This document shows positions 33,585-42,608 of a stretch of DNA of 64,000 nucleotides, one piece after another. The stretch comes from Neisseria lisongii. GTDB taxonomy: Bacteria > Pseudomonadota > Gammaproteobacteria > Burkholderiales > Neisseriaceae. A program made the position numbers and the translations under genes. Location: contig NZ_CP116766.1 of the NCBI RefSeq assembly GCF_028463985.1, forward strand, positions 682,001 through 746,000, read 5' to 3'. The first letter of the stretch is position 1. Each line of letters opens with the position of its first letter. The notes beneath the pieces were generated by a model. It was given only the letters and a program-made list of their open reading frames with translations, was not told the origin of the DNA and ran no database searches.

Positions 33585-34976
33585 TTAATGTTCTAAGTGG
33601 TCGGTATCGACATATACCGCCGGATCGGTTTTGTCTTCGGGCAAGACTAAGTTCAGAATCACCGCCATAATGCCGCCGGCGGAAATTGAGTTTTGAAACA
33701 GAACCGGCAGGTTTTTAAACACTTCCGGTTCAAACGCCACACCCAAGCCGATGCCGACCGAAGTGGCGGCGATAATCGCTTCCCGGCGGCGGATGCCGTT
33801 GCTTACCAAAATCCGTACGCCCGCAATCGCAATCAGGCCGAACATCAACACCATTGCGCCGCCCAAAACCGGTGCCGGAATGGTGGTAAACGCCCGCCCG
33901 ATAACGGGAAACAGCCCGAGCAGTACCAAAATCACGGCAATATATTTGCCGACATGGCGAGAAGCCACGCCGGTCATTTGAATTACGCCGTTGTTTTGCG
34001 CAAAAGTGGTCAGCGGCAGCGAACCCAAGGCGGTGGCAATCACGGAAACCAAGCCGTCCGCCAATACGCCGCCTTTCAGACGGCCGGTGTATTCCTTGCC
34101 CTCAATCGGCTGGTCGGACACCATCGCCGTAGCGGTCAAATCGCCGACCGCTTCAAACACGCTTAACAGATAAATCGCACCGGCCACGATAAAAGCGTGC
34201 CAGTCAAACGCAAAACCGTATTTGAACGGCACGGGAACGGTAATCAGCGGCAGGTTTTCCAGTGCGGAAAAATCCACTTTGCCCAAGAGCAGGGCGGCGA
34301 TGTAGCCGACAATCAGGCCGACGGCAATACCGCTCATGCGCAGCAGCGGGTTTTTCAGGCAGTTGAACAGCAACACAATCAGCAACACCAGCGAAGCCAG
34401 TCCCAAGTTTTCCAGCGAGCCGAACGAGCCGTCGGCCTTGGCAGCAAAACCGCCGCCGAAATCGGTAATGCCGACATGAATCAGGCTCAAACCGATCAAC
34501 ATCACCACCACGCCGCTGACGGTCGGGGTAATCACTTTTTTCAGATAAGGCAGCAGATAGGCGGAAAAACACACCAAAAATGCGCCGACAAACGACACAC
34601 CCAGCAAAGTGGAAATCATGGCGTTTTCATCCAAGCCGCCTTCTTTCATGCCCACGCCCAGCGCAATCATCACGGTTACAAATGAAAAATTGACCGATTG
34701 GATCGACAACATGCCCGACCCGACCGGCCCGAAACGGTTTACCTGCAAATAAGTGCCGATACCCGATGCCACCATCGCCATCGACACCAGATAGGCGGTC
34801 ATGTCCACCGGCAGATTCAAAGCGCCGCCGACAATCAGCGCCGGAGTAATCATCGGCACAAAAATCGCCAGCAAATGCGTTACCGCACTCAATAAAGCAT
34901 TGCCGAAAGGCGGTTTGTCTTCTAAACGGTATAATAAATCCGGCGATTGCGCCGGTTGGTGAGATGATTCAGCCAT
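33585..34976 (-). CDS. Uracil/xanthine-type permease (NCS2 family)
   Basis: 463 residues with about 12-14 membrane segments. Nucleobase:cation symporter-2 signatures: FGPVGSGMLSIQSVNFSFV near residues 83-101, a conserved glutamate in SVFEAVGDLTAT near 272-283, and LPLTTFAQNNGVIQMTGVASR near 324-344 (NCS2 QNNGxxxxT motif). It resembles the purine (xanthine/urate) branch more than UraA, but substrate is uncertain. Monocistronic; a DUS lies near its stop. Confidence 0.88.
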   Translation of the reverse strand: MAESSHQPAQSPDLLYRLEDKPPFGNALLSAVTHLLAIFVPMITPALIVGGALNLPVDMTAYLVSMAMVASGIGTYLQVNRFGPVGSGMLSIQSVNFSFVTVMIALGVGMKEGGLDENAMISTLLGVSFVGAFLVCFSAYLLPYLKKVITPTVSGVVVMLIGLSLIHVGITDFGGGFAAKADGSFGSLENLGLASLVLLIVLLFNCLKNPLLRMSGIAVGLIVGYIAALLLGKVDFSALENLPLITVPVPFKYGFAFDWHAFIVAGAIYLLSVFEAVGDLTATAMVSDQPIEGKEYTGRLKGGVLADGLVSVIATALGSLPLTTFAQNNGVIQMTGVASRHVGKYIAVILVLLGLFPVIGRAFTTIPAPVLGGAMVLMFGLIAIAGVRILVSNGIRRREAIIAATSVGIGLGVAFEPEVFKNLPVLFQNSISAGGIMAVILNLVLPEDKTDPAVYVDTDHLEH

Positions 34977-35295
34977 GTTGGATTCCTTGTAAAAATATTT
35001 AAAGATGAAGCGGGAGAATCAGTAAAAATAGGTAATTCTGTCGGGCGGATTGTATAGAATTTACGGCGTATCGGCAATTTTCAGACGGCCTTGATTCGGG
35101 TTTTGCATATTTTAATATTCTTCCCGAAAGCAAAGTCGGATAATTCAATATACTGTTTTTTAAAAATAAATGCAGATTTTGCAAAATATGCGGCCGCCAA
35201 ACGGCAGGCGGCATGAGTACACAATGTTTCACACGGGCAACAAACTAGGCTACAATCTCCACCATTACCGCCCTCTACACAATAAAGGTTTCATT
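34977..35295 (+). promoter_or_regulatory. Divergent intergenic region with dapA promoter
   Basis: No gene is seen. TTCACA (35228-35233), a 17-bp spacer and TACAAT (35251-35256) form a good dapA promoter 40 bp before its ATG. Farther upstream GCCGCC...GGCGGC (near 35192-35214) can form a hairpin and one DUS lies near 35080. Confidence 0.65.
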
Positions 35296-36171
35296 ATGTT
35301 ACAAGGTAGCTTGGTTGCCCTGATTACCCCGATGAATCAAGACGGCAGCATCAATTTCGAACAACTCCGCAGTCTCATCGACTGGCATATCGAAAACGGC
35401 ACCGACGGCATTGTTGCTGTCGGCACGACAGGCGAAAGTGCGACATTATCGGTAGCCGAGCATTTGTCTGTGATTGAAGAAACCGTCAAACACACCAACA
35501 AACGCGTGCCGGTGATTGCCGGTACCGGTGCCAACAACACTCAAGAAGCCATCGAGCTTTCCAAAGCCGCCGAGAAGGCGGGCGCAGATTACACCCTGTC
35601 TGTTGTGCCTTACTACAACAAACCTTCCCAAGAAGGCATTTACCGCCATTTCAAAGCCATTGCCGAAGCCGTGGCCATTCCGATGATTATTTATAATGTA
35701 CCGGGCCGCACCGTTGTCAGCATGAGCAATGAAACCATACTGCGTCTGGCGGAAATCCCGAACATTGTCGGCGTAAAAGAAGCCAGCGGCAACATCGCCG
35801 CCAATATCGAACTGATTAACCAAGCGCCTGAAGATTTTGTGGTATTGTCGGGCGACGACCCGACCGGCATGGTGTTTATGCTCGCCGGCGGACGGGGCGT
35901 GATTACCGTAGCGGCAAACGTTGCCCCCAGACTGTTTGCCGATATGTGCCGTGCGTCTCTGGCTGGTAATATCGCTGAAGCACGCCGTCTGAATCAGCAG
36001 CTGATTCCGATCTACAACACCATGTTCTGCGAACCAAGTCCAGCCGCACCGAAATGGGGCGTAGCTGCTTTGGGCAAATGCGAACCTTACGTCCGCCTAC
36101 CTTTGGTAGAGCTGAGCGAAGCCGGTCAGCAGAAAGTACGCAGTGCCTTGCAGGCTGCGCAACAGATTTGA
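35296..36171 (+). CDS. dapA: 4-hydroxy-tetrahydrodipicolinate synthase
   Basis: 291 residues. Condenses pyruvate with aspartate semialdehyde on the lysine/diaminopimelate pathway. Seen: ALITPMNQDGSI near residues 8-19, VGTTGESATLS near 42-52, the tyrosine in YYNKPSQEGIYRHF near 106-119, and the Schiff-base lysine in NIVGVKEASGN near 157-167. The ATG at 35296 opens on the conserved MLQGSLVALITP; a longer in-frame start lies upstream of the promoter and is rejected. bamC follows 23 bp later, probably in one operon. Confidence 0.97.
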   Translation: MLQGSLVALITPMNQDGSINFEQLRSLIDWHIENGTDGIVAVGTTGESATLSVAEHLSVIEETVKHTNKRVPVIAGTGANNTQEAIELSKAAEKAGADYTLSVVPYYNKPSQEGIYRHFKAIAEAVAIPMIIYNVPGRTVVSMSNETILRLAEIPNIVGVKEASGNIAANIELINQAPEDFVVLSGDDPTGMVFMLAGGRGVITVAANVAPRLFADMCRASLAGNIAEARRLNQQLIPIYNTMFCEPSPAAPKWGVAALGKCEPYVRLPLVELSEAGQQKVRSALQAAQQI

Positions 36172-36194
36172 GCAAATTGATACAGGAAGTTTAT

Positions 36195-37334
36195 ATGAAA
36201 TATATCAAACCGGCGGTTTTAGCCGTTTCTTTGATGAGTATCGCCGCCTGTTCGAGCAATAAAGCAGAACAGCCGAAGCTGGATTATCAGAGCCAAAACC
36301 GGAAAATCGTCAATCTGGAAGTCCCACCGGATTTAAACGATCCTGCTCAGGGCAATCTGTATCAAGTGCCTGCAGGCAGCGGCGCAGTGCGTGCCAGCGA
36401 ATTGAGCGGCAGCAAAAACCGCACACCGGCAGTGCAGCAGCCTGCAAACCAAACCGTATTGCAAGCCGTTAAAGGCGTTCGCTTGGAGCGGGACGGCAGC
36501 CAGCGCTGGGTAGCCGTAGAGGGCAAAAAACCGGCAGAATTGTGGCCGCTCTTGAAAGCCTTCTGGCAGGAAAACGGCTTTGACATCAAATCCGAAGAAC
36601 CGGCCATCGGCCAAATGGAAACCGAATGGGCGGAAAACCGGGCAAAAGTGCCGCAAGATGTGGTACGCCGCCTGTTTGACAAAGTCGGCTTGGGCGGCAT
36701 TTATTCCACCAGCGAGCGGGATAAATTCATTATCCGTATCGAGCAGGGAAAAAACGGCGTAACCGATGTCTTCTTTGCCCACAAAGGTCTGCAGGAAGTG
36801 TATGGCGAGAAAAGCAAAGACACCACCGTATGGCAGCCCCGTCCGAACGATCCGAACCTCGAAGCCGCATTCCTAGCCCGCTTTATGCAGTATCTCGGCG
36901 TAGATGAAAAACAGGCCGAAAACGCCCTGAGCGAGAGCGTTGCCCAACGCAGCAGCACTTCCGAACTGGCGAAACTGGACGGCAACACCTTGCTGCTTTC
37001 CGGCGATTACGATCGCAACTGGCGCCGCACCGCCTTAGCACTCGACCGCATCGGCCTGACCGTGGTCGGACAAAACGATGAGCGCCATGCCTTTTTAGTG
37101 CAACCGGCGCTGACCGAAAGCGAAGCCGTCCGCAACCAACAACCGGGCATATTCAGCCGCTGGTTCAGCAAAGGCAGCAATAAAAAAGCCGACGCTGCAC
37201 AACCTGAAATCATCGTCTATGTCGAGCCGCTGAAAAACGCCACCCGTGTCAGCCTGTTGAATAAAGACGGCAGCAGCTACAAAGGCAAAGATGCCGCCAC
37301 CTTTATCAGCCGCCTGCACGCCGAACTGCGTTAA
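36195..37334 (+). CDS. bamC: Outer membrane assembly lipoprotein BamC
   Basis: 379 residues. Lipoprotein signal with lipobox SIAAC (Cys19). The unstructured N-terminal tail DYQSQNRKIVNLEVPPDLNDP (KIVNLEVPPDL near 36-46) is the part of BamC that lies on BamD; two helix-grip domains follow. Part of the BamABCDE machine that inserts beta-barrel proteins. GGAAG precedes the ATG. dapA-bamC is the usual pairing in proteobacteria, which supports the call. Confidence 0.94.
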   Translation: MKYIKPAVLAVSLMSIAACSSNKAEQPKLDYQSQNRKIVNLEVPPDLNDPAQGNLYQVPAGSGAVRASELSGSKNRTPAVQQPANQTVLQAVKGVRLERDGSQRWVAVEGKKPAELWPLLKAFWQENGFDIKSEEPAIGQMETEWAENRAKVPQDVVRRLFDKVGLGGIYSTSERDKFIIRIEQGKNGVTDVFFAHKGLQEVYGEKSKDTTVWQPRPNDPNLEAAFLARFMQYLGVDEKQAENALSESVAQRSSTSELAKLDGNTLLLSGDYDRNWRRTALALDRIGLTVVGQNDERHAFLVQPALTESEAVRNQQPGIFSRWFSKGSNKKADAAQPEIIVYVEPLKNATRVSLLNKDGSSYKGKDAATFISRLHAELR

Positions 37335-37345
37335 ACCGAGTGCCG

Positions 37346-37380
37346 AAAACAGCTTTTGATGGTTTCAAAAGCTGTTTTTT
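37346..37380 (+). terminator. Terminator after bamC
   Basis: AAAACAGCTTTTGA and TTCAAAAGCTGTTTT pair around TGG/T and end in a T run. Confidence 0.9.
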
Positions 37381-37472
37381 CATTTATTTTGTTTTGAACG
37401 AGACAAGAAGGCCGTCTGAAAATCGGTATATTAAAGTAAACACCAATAAAGTTATGCTACAAGGAGTTTGAT

Positions 37473-38177
37473 ATGGCTTATGTTTTTCCGCCGCACCAAA
37501 ATGCGGCCTTGTCGGTTTACGGCAGCGATGAACTGTATCCCGTCCGCCGGATTTACTGCGTGGGGCGCAACTATGCGGAACACGCACGGGAAATGGGTTC
37601 CGATCCCGATAAAGAGCCGCCGTTTTTCTTTTGCAAGCCGAACGACTGCGAATCGGTGGTGGCAGCCAAACAGGAGGAAACGCTGCACATTCCGTATCCG
37701 CCGCTGACACAGAATTTTCATTATGAAGCGGAATTAGTCGTTGCCATCGGCAAGGGCGGCGCAAATATTTCGGCGGTGCAGGCCAAAGAACATATTTTCG
37801 GCTATGCGGTCGGCTTGGACATGACCCGACGGGATTTGCAGAAAACCATGAAAGATACCGGCAGACCGTGGGAAATCGGCAAAGCGTTCGACTATTCCGC
37901 CCCCATCAGCCCGCTGCGCCGCCGTGAAGAAGCAGTTAATGTCGGGCAGGCGGCAATCCGTTTACAGGTGAATGATGTTGAAAAACAGAATAGCAACATC
38001 GGTAATTTGATTTGGTCGGTGGAAGAAGTTATCAGCAAATTATCCGAACTGTTTACCCTTCACCCCGGCGATTTGATCTTCACCGGCACGCCCGAAGGTG
38101 TCGGCGCTGTGGTATCCGGCGACAGCTTGAATGCCGAAGTTGAAGAAATAGGCCGTCTGAATGTGGTGATTGACTGA
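37473..38177 (+). CDS. Fumarylacetoacetate hydrolase-family protein
   Basis: 234 residues. FAH-fold signatures: CVGRNYAEHAREMG near residues 29-42, PFFFCKPNDC near 50-59, HYEAELVVAIGKGG near 83-96 (metal-binding Glu-x-Glu), GYAVGLDMTRRDLQ near 109-122, and PGDLIFTGTPEGVG near 199-212. Such proteins include oxaloacetate decarboxylases/tautomerases and acylpyruvate hydrolases; which one cannot be told here. AAGGAG precedes the ATG. The 3' end includes a DUS core (near 38152). Confidence 0.9.
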   Translation: MAYVFPPHQNAALSVYGSDELYPVRRIYCVGRNYAEHAREMGSDPDKEPPFFFCKPNDCESVVAAKQEETLHIPYPPLTQNFHYEAELVVAIGKGGANISAVQAKEHIFGYAVGLDMTRRDLQKTMKDTGRPWEIGKAFDYSAPISPLRRREEAVNVGQAAIRLQVNDVEKQNSNIGNLIWSVEEVISKLSELFTLHPGDLIFTGTPEGVGAVVSGDSLNAEVEEIGRLNVVID

Positions 38178-38238
38178 GTTTCAGCGTACAACTTATTTCA
38201 TCATATTTTTGTTGAACACTGATATTCTTATACAGTAA

Positions 38239-38270
38239 ATGCCGTCTGAAAATCGATTTTCAGACGGCAT
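38239..38270. terminator. DUS-pair terminator between convergent FAH and cysH genes
   Basis: ATGCCGTCTGAAAA and TTTTCAGACGGCAT pair around TCGA; serves both convergent genes. Confidence 0.85.
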
Positions 38271-38286
38271 GATTATTGGTGTCTGC

Positions 38287-39018
38287 TTATTTGTGCAAGC
38301 CGCATTCTTTGCTGTCTTTGTTTTCCCACCACCAGCGGCCGGCGCGGATGTCTTCACCGAGTTTGACGGGGCGGGTGCAGGGTTCGCAGCCTATGCTGGG
38401 GTAGCCTTGGCGGTATAAGTCGTTGAGCGGAATGTTGTAGGTTTGGGCGTAGGCCCAGACATCGTGTTCTTCCCAGTCGAAAATCGGGTTGAATTTGGCG
38501 ATGTTGCGGCTGCCGTCGTGTTCTTCAAAGGCCAGTTCGCTGCGGGTGGCGGATTGGCTGCGGCGTTGTCCGGTCAGCCATGCGGGGGCTTGGGACAGGG
38601 CTCGGTTGAGCGGTTCGATTTTGCGGATATGGCAACATTGGCGGCGGTTTTCCACGCTTTCGTAAATGGCGGACGTGCCAAACTGCTGTTCGAAAGCGGC
38701 GGCGGCTTCGGGCTGCGGCCGGTACACTTCCAAGGCAATGCCGTATTGCTTTTGGGTGGCGGCAATCAGGGCTTCGGTTTCGGGATTGAGTTTGCCGGTA
38801 TTCAGGGTGATGATGCGCACCGGTAATTTCAGACGGCATAAGGCATCGGTAATCACCATGTCTTCGGCGGCAAGGCTGGAGGCGAAAACGGCTTGGGGAA
38901 AGCGGCGGGCGATTTCTACCAGCCGTTGTTCCAGATTTTGTACCAAAGCCGGTAGGTTTTGCATGTGTTCGGGGCTGATTTCGGGAATCTGCCAAAGCTG
39001 CGGGCGGAATAATGACAT
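38287..39018 (-). CDS. cysH: Assimilatory adenylyl-sulfate (APS/PAPS) reductase
   Basis: 243 residues. Reduces activated sulfate to sulfite using thioredoxin. The two cysteine pairs (RRQCCHIRK near residue 117 and GCEPCTRPV near 203) that bind a [4Fe-4S] cluster are both present, as in APS-type reductases, and the catalytic Cys is in the C-terminal KECGLHK. SLAAEDMVITD near residue 38 is the nucleotide loop. I use the start at 39018 (MSLFRPQ); a longer frame would add 31 atypical residues. An upstream motif is shared with the sulfate-binding protein gene. Confidence 0.94.
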   Translation of the reverse strand: MSLFRPQLWQIPEISPEHMQNLPALVQNLEQRLVEIARRFPQAVFASSLAAEDMVITDALCRLKLPVRIITLNTGKLNPETEALIAATQKQYGIALEVYRPQPEAAAAFEQQFGTSAIYESVENRRQCCHIRKIEPLNRALSQAPAWLTGQRRSQSATRSELAFEEHDGSRNIAKFNPIFDWEEHDVWAYAQTYNIPLNDLYRQGYPSIGCEPCTRPVKLGEDIRAGRWWWENKDSKECGLHK

Positions 39019-39116
39019 CGGGCGTGTTCCTGTGAGTTGGGCGGCATTTGGGTTGTAGTGAATATTGTGATGATGCCGTCTGAAAATGATGTTTTGGAAT
39101 TGTCCGCCCAATCGCA

Positions 39117-39140
39117 GGTAATGGGAAATAATGCTTTTCT
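39117..39140 (-). promoter_or_regulatory. Shared sulfur-gene motif upstream of cysH
   Basis: On plus: GGTAATG-GGAAATAATGCTTTTCT. The same string, with one extra C and one missing base (GGTAAGGCGGAAATAATG-TTTTCT), lies upstream of the sulfate-binding protein near 41424. TTATAACCAAA is close to both. A CysB-type site is a reasonable guess. Confidence 0.5.
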
Positions 39141-39146
39141 ATTTTC

Positions 39147-40208
39147 TTATAACCAAAGTGCGGGCTGTTGGTTTTTGGGAAACAGGCGGCTGACACCGAT
39201 GCCGATCAGGCGGTAGGTGTCGTGTTCCTGTTGCGGCGGTAGGCGTTGCAGCAGGGTTTGGGCGGCGCACAGCAGCGATTGGCAATCGGGAAAGGGTGAG
39301 GAATAGGTCAGCGAGCGGGTGAGGGTACGGAAATCGTGGGTTTTCAGTTTGAGGGTGATGCTTTTGGCTTCGGTGTGTTTGCGTTCGATTTGCTGCCACA
39401 AATCTTCGGCTAGGTGCGGCAAATGGGCGGCGGCTTCGTGCAGCGGCAAATCTTCAGGTAGGGTGATTTCGGTGGAAATCTGCAGGCGTTCCCGCTCGGC
39501 TTTGACGGGGCGCTCGTCCACGCCGCGTGCCAAATCGTAGAGACGGTAGCCATAGCGGCCGAAGAGGTTGAGCAATTCGCCGCGGGCAAAGGTTTTCAGG
39601 TCGCCGGCGGTCTGCATACCCAGCGACTGCATTTTTTTCAGGGTTACTTTGCCGACACCGGGGATTTTGGTCAGCGGCAAAGTTTCCAAAAATGCGGCGA
39701 CTTTTTGCGGCGGCAAGACAAATTGTCCGTTCGGCTTGCGCCAGTCGGAATCGATTTTGGCGAGAAATTTGTTGGGTGCAATGCCTGCCGAGGCGGTAAG
39801 GCCGGTTTCGGTGAAAATGTCGGCACGAATACTTCGGGCAACGTCGCTGGCATAGGCGATATTCTGCTTATTTCGGGTAACGTCCAGATAGGCTTCGTCT
39901 AAAGAAAGCGGCTCGATTAAATCGGTATGCCGTCTGAAAACGGCATGGATTTGCGCCGAAACTTCACGATAAAGTGCAAAATGCGGCGGAATATACACTG
40001 CCTGCGGACACAACCGCTTGGCTTTGGCAACCGACATCGCCGAATGCAGCCCGAAGCGGCGGGCTTCGTAAGAGGCGGCACAAATCACCGAACGGCTGCC
40101 TTCCCAAGCCACCACCACGGGCTTGCCTTTCAGGTGCGGCTGTTCGCGCAATTCTACGGAAGCGTAAAAAGCGTCCATATCGATGTGAATGATTTTGCGG
40201 TCGGACAT
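39147..40208 (-). CDS. dinB: DNA polymerase IV
   Basis: 353 residues, Y-family translesion polymerase. Catalytic residues in IIHIDMDAFYASVE (residues 6-19) and LSLDEAYLDVT (near 101-111). Helix-hairpin-helix IPGVGKVTLKKMQSLG near 178-193 and the little-finger domain follow. A DUS lies within the gene (near 39930). It is not associated with a visible LexA box, in keeping with the absence of a classical SOS system in Neisseria. Confidence 0.95.
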   Translation of the reverse strand: MSDRKIIHIDMDAFYASVELREQPHLKGKPVVVAWEGSRSVICAASYEARRFGLHSAMSVAKAKRLCPQAVYIPPHFALYREVSAQIHAVFRRHTDLIEPLSLDEAYLDVTRNKQNIAYASDVARSIRADIFTETGLTASAGIAPNKFLAKIDSDWRKPNGQFVLPPQKVAAFLETLPLTKIPGVGKVTLKKMQSLGMQTAGDLKTFARGELLNLFGRYGYRLYDLARGVDERPVKAERERLQISTEITLPEDLPLHEAAAHLPHLAEDLWQQIERKHTEAKSITLKLKTHDFRTLTRSLTYSSPFPDCQSLLCAAQTLLQRLPPQQEHDTYRLIGIGVSRLFPKNQQPALWL

Positions 40209-40252
40209 GATGGCAAATGCGGATAAAAGCGATATTGTACGTCAAAATAAAC

Positions 40253-40293
40253 ATGCCGTCTGAAAACGGCTGATCGCTGTTTTCAGACGGCAT
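40253..40293. terminator. DUS-pair terminator between sbp and dinB
   Basis: ATGCCGTCTGAAAAC and GTTTTCAGACGGCAT pair around GGCTGATCGCT; past the stop of the sulfate-binding protein gene. Confidence 0.8.
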
Positions 40294-40322
40294 CTGCGTG
40301 TGAAGCGTGTGTGTGTCGGGGC

Positions 40323-41372
40323 TTATTTTTTATTGGATAATTGATCTACCAAGCCGCCGTCGGCGAAGAAGGTTTTCATAATTTCTTCCCAAGTACCGAA
40401 TTTTTCATTCGGATCAAAGGTTTCGATGTTTGGGAAATCCGCTTGGTGTTTGGCCAGCACATCGTTGTTTTTCGGACGCAGATACAGTTTGGCCGCCAAT
40501 TCCTGAGCCGGTTCGCTCCACAGATAGCTCAGATATTCTTCAGCCGCCGCCTGCGTGCCTTTTTTCTCAACGACACTGTCCACCACGGCAACCGGGCTTT
40601 GCGAAACCACGGTGTAGCTCGGATACACAATGTCGAATTGGTCTTTGGTCAGATGTTTGCTGACAAAATTGGCTTCGTTTTCAAACGTAATCAACACATC
40701 GCCGATATTGCGCTGGGTAAACGTGGTGGTGGCTGCACGGCCGCCGTTTTCAAAAGTCGGAGCGTTTTTCAGCAACGCAGCGGCAAAATTTTGGGCTTGG
40801 GTTTCATCGCCGTTGTTGGCTTTCAGGCCATAACCGTATGCACCGAGGAAGGCATAGCGGCCGTTGCCGGTGGTTTTCGGATTGGCCAGCACAATCTGCA
40901 CGCCGTCTTTAGCCAAGTCGCTCCAGTCTTGAATCTGTTTGGGATTTCCTTTGCGTACCAAAAATACAGTGGTGCTGGTAAACGGAATCGCATTGTCCGG
41001 CAAGCGTTGCTGCCAGTCGGCTTTAACCAGCCCTTTTTTCTCCAACAATTCGATGTCGGAAGTCTGGTTCATGGTAACCACATCCGCCGCCAAACCGTTG
41101 GCAACCGATAAAGCCTGCTTGCTCGAACCGCCGTGCGATTGCTGAATGCTGATGCCGGTACCATCATGTTTGGCTTGATATTCTTTGATAAACAATGGGT
41201 TGTATTCTTTATAAAAGTCCCGTGCCACATCGTAGGATACGTTCAGCAGTTTTACCGCTGCACTGCTATCGGCTTGCGCCTCGGAAGCCGCCGCCGGCGT
41301 GTCGGATTTCGGCGAGCAGGCCGCCAGTGTCAACGCAGCACCGGCCGAGAGTAGGATTTTGGCAAATTTCAT
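40323..41372 (-). CDS. sbp: Sulfate/thiosulfate ABC transporter substrate-binding lipoprotein
   Basis: 349 residues. Lipoprotein signal with lipobox TLAAC (Cys near residue 19), then a family-typical body: LLNVSYDVARDFYKEYN near residues 43-59, SIQQSHGGSSKQA near 75-87 (sulfate-binding loop), GNGRYAFLGAYGYGL near 178-192. It delivers sulfate to CysTWA, which is not in the window. Start chosen at the ATG that gives the lipoprotein signal; the frame upstream has no leader features. A motif shared with cysH lies 50-75 bp upstream. Confidence 0.93.
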   Translation of the reverse strand: MKFAKILLSAGAALTLAACSPKSDTPAAASEAQADSSAAVKLLNVSYDVARDFYKEYNPLFIKEYQAKHDGTGISIQQSHGGSSKQALSVANGLAADVVTMNQTSDIELLEKKGLVKADWQQRLPDNAIPFTSTTVFLVRKGNPKQIQDWSDLAKDGVQIVLANPKTTGNGRYAFLGAYGYGLKANNGDETQAQNFAAALLKNAPTFENGGRAATTTFTQRNIGDVLITFENEANFVSKHLTKDQFDIVYPSYTVVSQSPVAVVDSVVEKKGTQAAAEEYLSYLWSEPAQELAAKLYLRPKNNDVLAKHQADFPNIETFDPNEKFGTWEEIMKTFFADGGLVDQLSNKK

Positions 41373-41423
41373 ATCATGATTCCTTATGGATTGAAGTGTT
41401 GCCGATACTGTATATCGAATGCG

Positions 41424-41447
41424 GGTAAGGCGGAAATAATGTTTTCT
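41424..41447 (-). promoter_or_regulatory. Shared sulfur-gene motif upstream of the sulfate-binding protein
   Basis: GGTAAGGCGGAAATAATGTTTTCT on plus (coordinates good to about one base), the partner of the motif at 39117-39140. Two GGTTAT copies follow on the upstream side (near 41453-41472). Confidence 0.5.
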
Positions 41448-41496
41448 TTGCCGGTTATCAGTTTTGGTTATAAGAAATGCGGGAGGTTGAAACGGT

Positions 41497-41528
41497 AGGC
41501 CGTCTGAAAACCGCATTTTCAGGCGGCA
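41497..41528. terminator. DUS hairpin with one decayed arm, left border of the GlxA/MBL segment
   Basis: The outer arm AGGCCGTCTGAAAA is intact; the inner arm TTTTCAGGCGGCAT has A to G in the DUS core. It lies past the stop of the GlxA-type gene. Confidence 0.7.
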
Positions 41529-42473
41529 TTATTCATTCCCCCTAAATGCCTTGCGCCATTCATTCGGGCTTAAGTGATACTGTTTTTTGAAATGTTGGCG
41601 GAAGCTAACGGCGTTGTTAAAGCCGATTTGTTCGCTGATTTGTTCAATAGACAGCGTGCCACTTTCCAGCAGTTCAAGGCTTTTTTGTAGGCGTTGTTGG
41701 ATCAGCCACTGGGTGAAACTCGTGCCTGTGAGCTTGTGAAAATGGCGAGTGAAGGTGCGTCGGCTAAGGTGTAGTTGATCGGCGAGATCGTCAATGTGGT
41801 GCGGTTCGGCAAGGTGTTGTTGTAGCCATTGCAACAGGTCCTGCCATTTTTGTTGGCGGGTTGTGGGAATGATCGGCTGTTGGATAAATTGTGCCTGATC
41901 GCCTTCTCGGTGCGGGGCGGTAACCATTATGCGAGCCACGTTGTTGGCGGTTTTGACCCCGTAGAATTTGCGGATGAGATATAGGCAACAATCCAAACTG
42001 GCGCTGGTGCCTGCGGATGTGATGATCCGCTCGTCTTCAATATACAGGGCGTTGGCGTTAAGCCGAACCTGCGGGAAACGCTGGCGGAAATCGGTTTCAG
42101 CCAGCCAGTGGGTTGTGGCTTGTTTGCCGTCCAGTAAGCCAGCGTAGGCAAAAGCGTAAGTGCCGTAGCACAGGCTGACCAGATAAGCCCCCCGCTGATA
42201 GGCGTGGTGCAAGGCTTCGGCAAGGGCGGGGCTGGGCGGTTGGGTTAAATCCGTCCAACCTGCAATCATCACAATATCGGCTTGCGTAAGGTAGCTTAAA
42301 TCCTGTTCCGCCTGCACCTGCAACCGCCCGCTTTGCACGCACGACTGTTCGGCGACAAGGGTAAATTCAAACAAACCTTGCCCCGCCAGCACTTCGCTAA
42401 AAATGGTGTAAGGTACGGAAAATTGAAAGAAATTCAGTGTCGGTTGTAGCACCAGTGCAATTTTTATCGGCAT
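41529..42473 (-). CDS. GlxA-family AraC-type transcriptional regulator
   Basis: 314 residues. The N-terminal half is a DJ-1/PfpI-like domain (ADIVMIAGWTDL near residues 65-76, LVSLCYGTYAFAYAGLLDG near 98-116 with the elbow cysteine). The C-terminal half is an AraC double HTH (IDDLADQLHLSRRTFTRHF near 227-245, then IEQISEQIGFNNAVSFRQHFK near 276-296 as IEQISEQIGF and VSFRQHFKK). It is divergent from the MBL-fold gene and probably regulates it. No DUS inside, higher A/T content, CAA/AAA-rich codon use: looks acquired, Pasteurellaceae-like. Confidence 0.9.
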   Translation of the reverse strand: MPIKIALVLQPTLNFFQFSVPYTIFSEVLAGQGLFEFTLVAEQSCVQSGRLQVQAEQDLSYLTQADIVMIAGWTDLTQPPSPALAEALHHAYQRGAYLVSLCYGTYAFAYAGLLDGKQATTHWLAETDFRQRFPQVRLNANALYIEDERIITSAGTSASLDCCLYLIRKFYGVKTANNVARIMVTAPHREGDQAQFIQQPIIPTTRQQKWQDLLQWLQQHLAEPHHIDDLADQLHLSRRTFTRHFHKLTGTSFTQWLIQQRLQKSLELLESGTLSIEQISEQIGFNNAVSFRQHFKKQYHLSPNEWRKAFRGNE

Positions 42474-42566
42474 CGTTTTCTCCTTAAAATTGTCCTAATT
42501 CTTTCGTTTAATGGTAAAAAAGTCAATTTTTGGTGGGCAAATTTTTTCGCATAATAACGCCGTGGT

Positions 42567-42579
42567 CATCACTGTGATG
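42567..42579. promoter_or_regulatory. Candidate operator in the divergent GlxA/MBL promoter region
   Basis: CATCAC-T-GTGATG is a perfect 13-bp dyad between the divergent starts. TTGGTG / TAATAA with 16-bp spacing (near 42529-42556) may be the plus-strand promoter, so the dyad would overlap its start site. Confidence 0.45.
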
Positions 42580-42608
42580 GCTTTGTAATTGATTTAAACG
42601 AGGAAACA

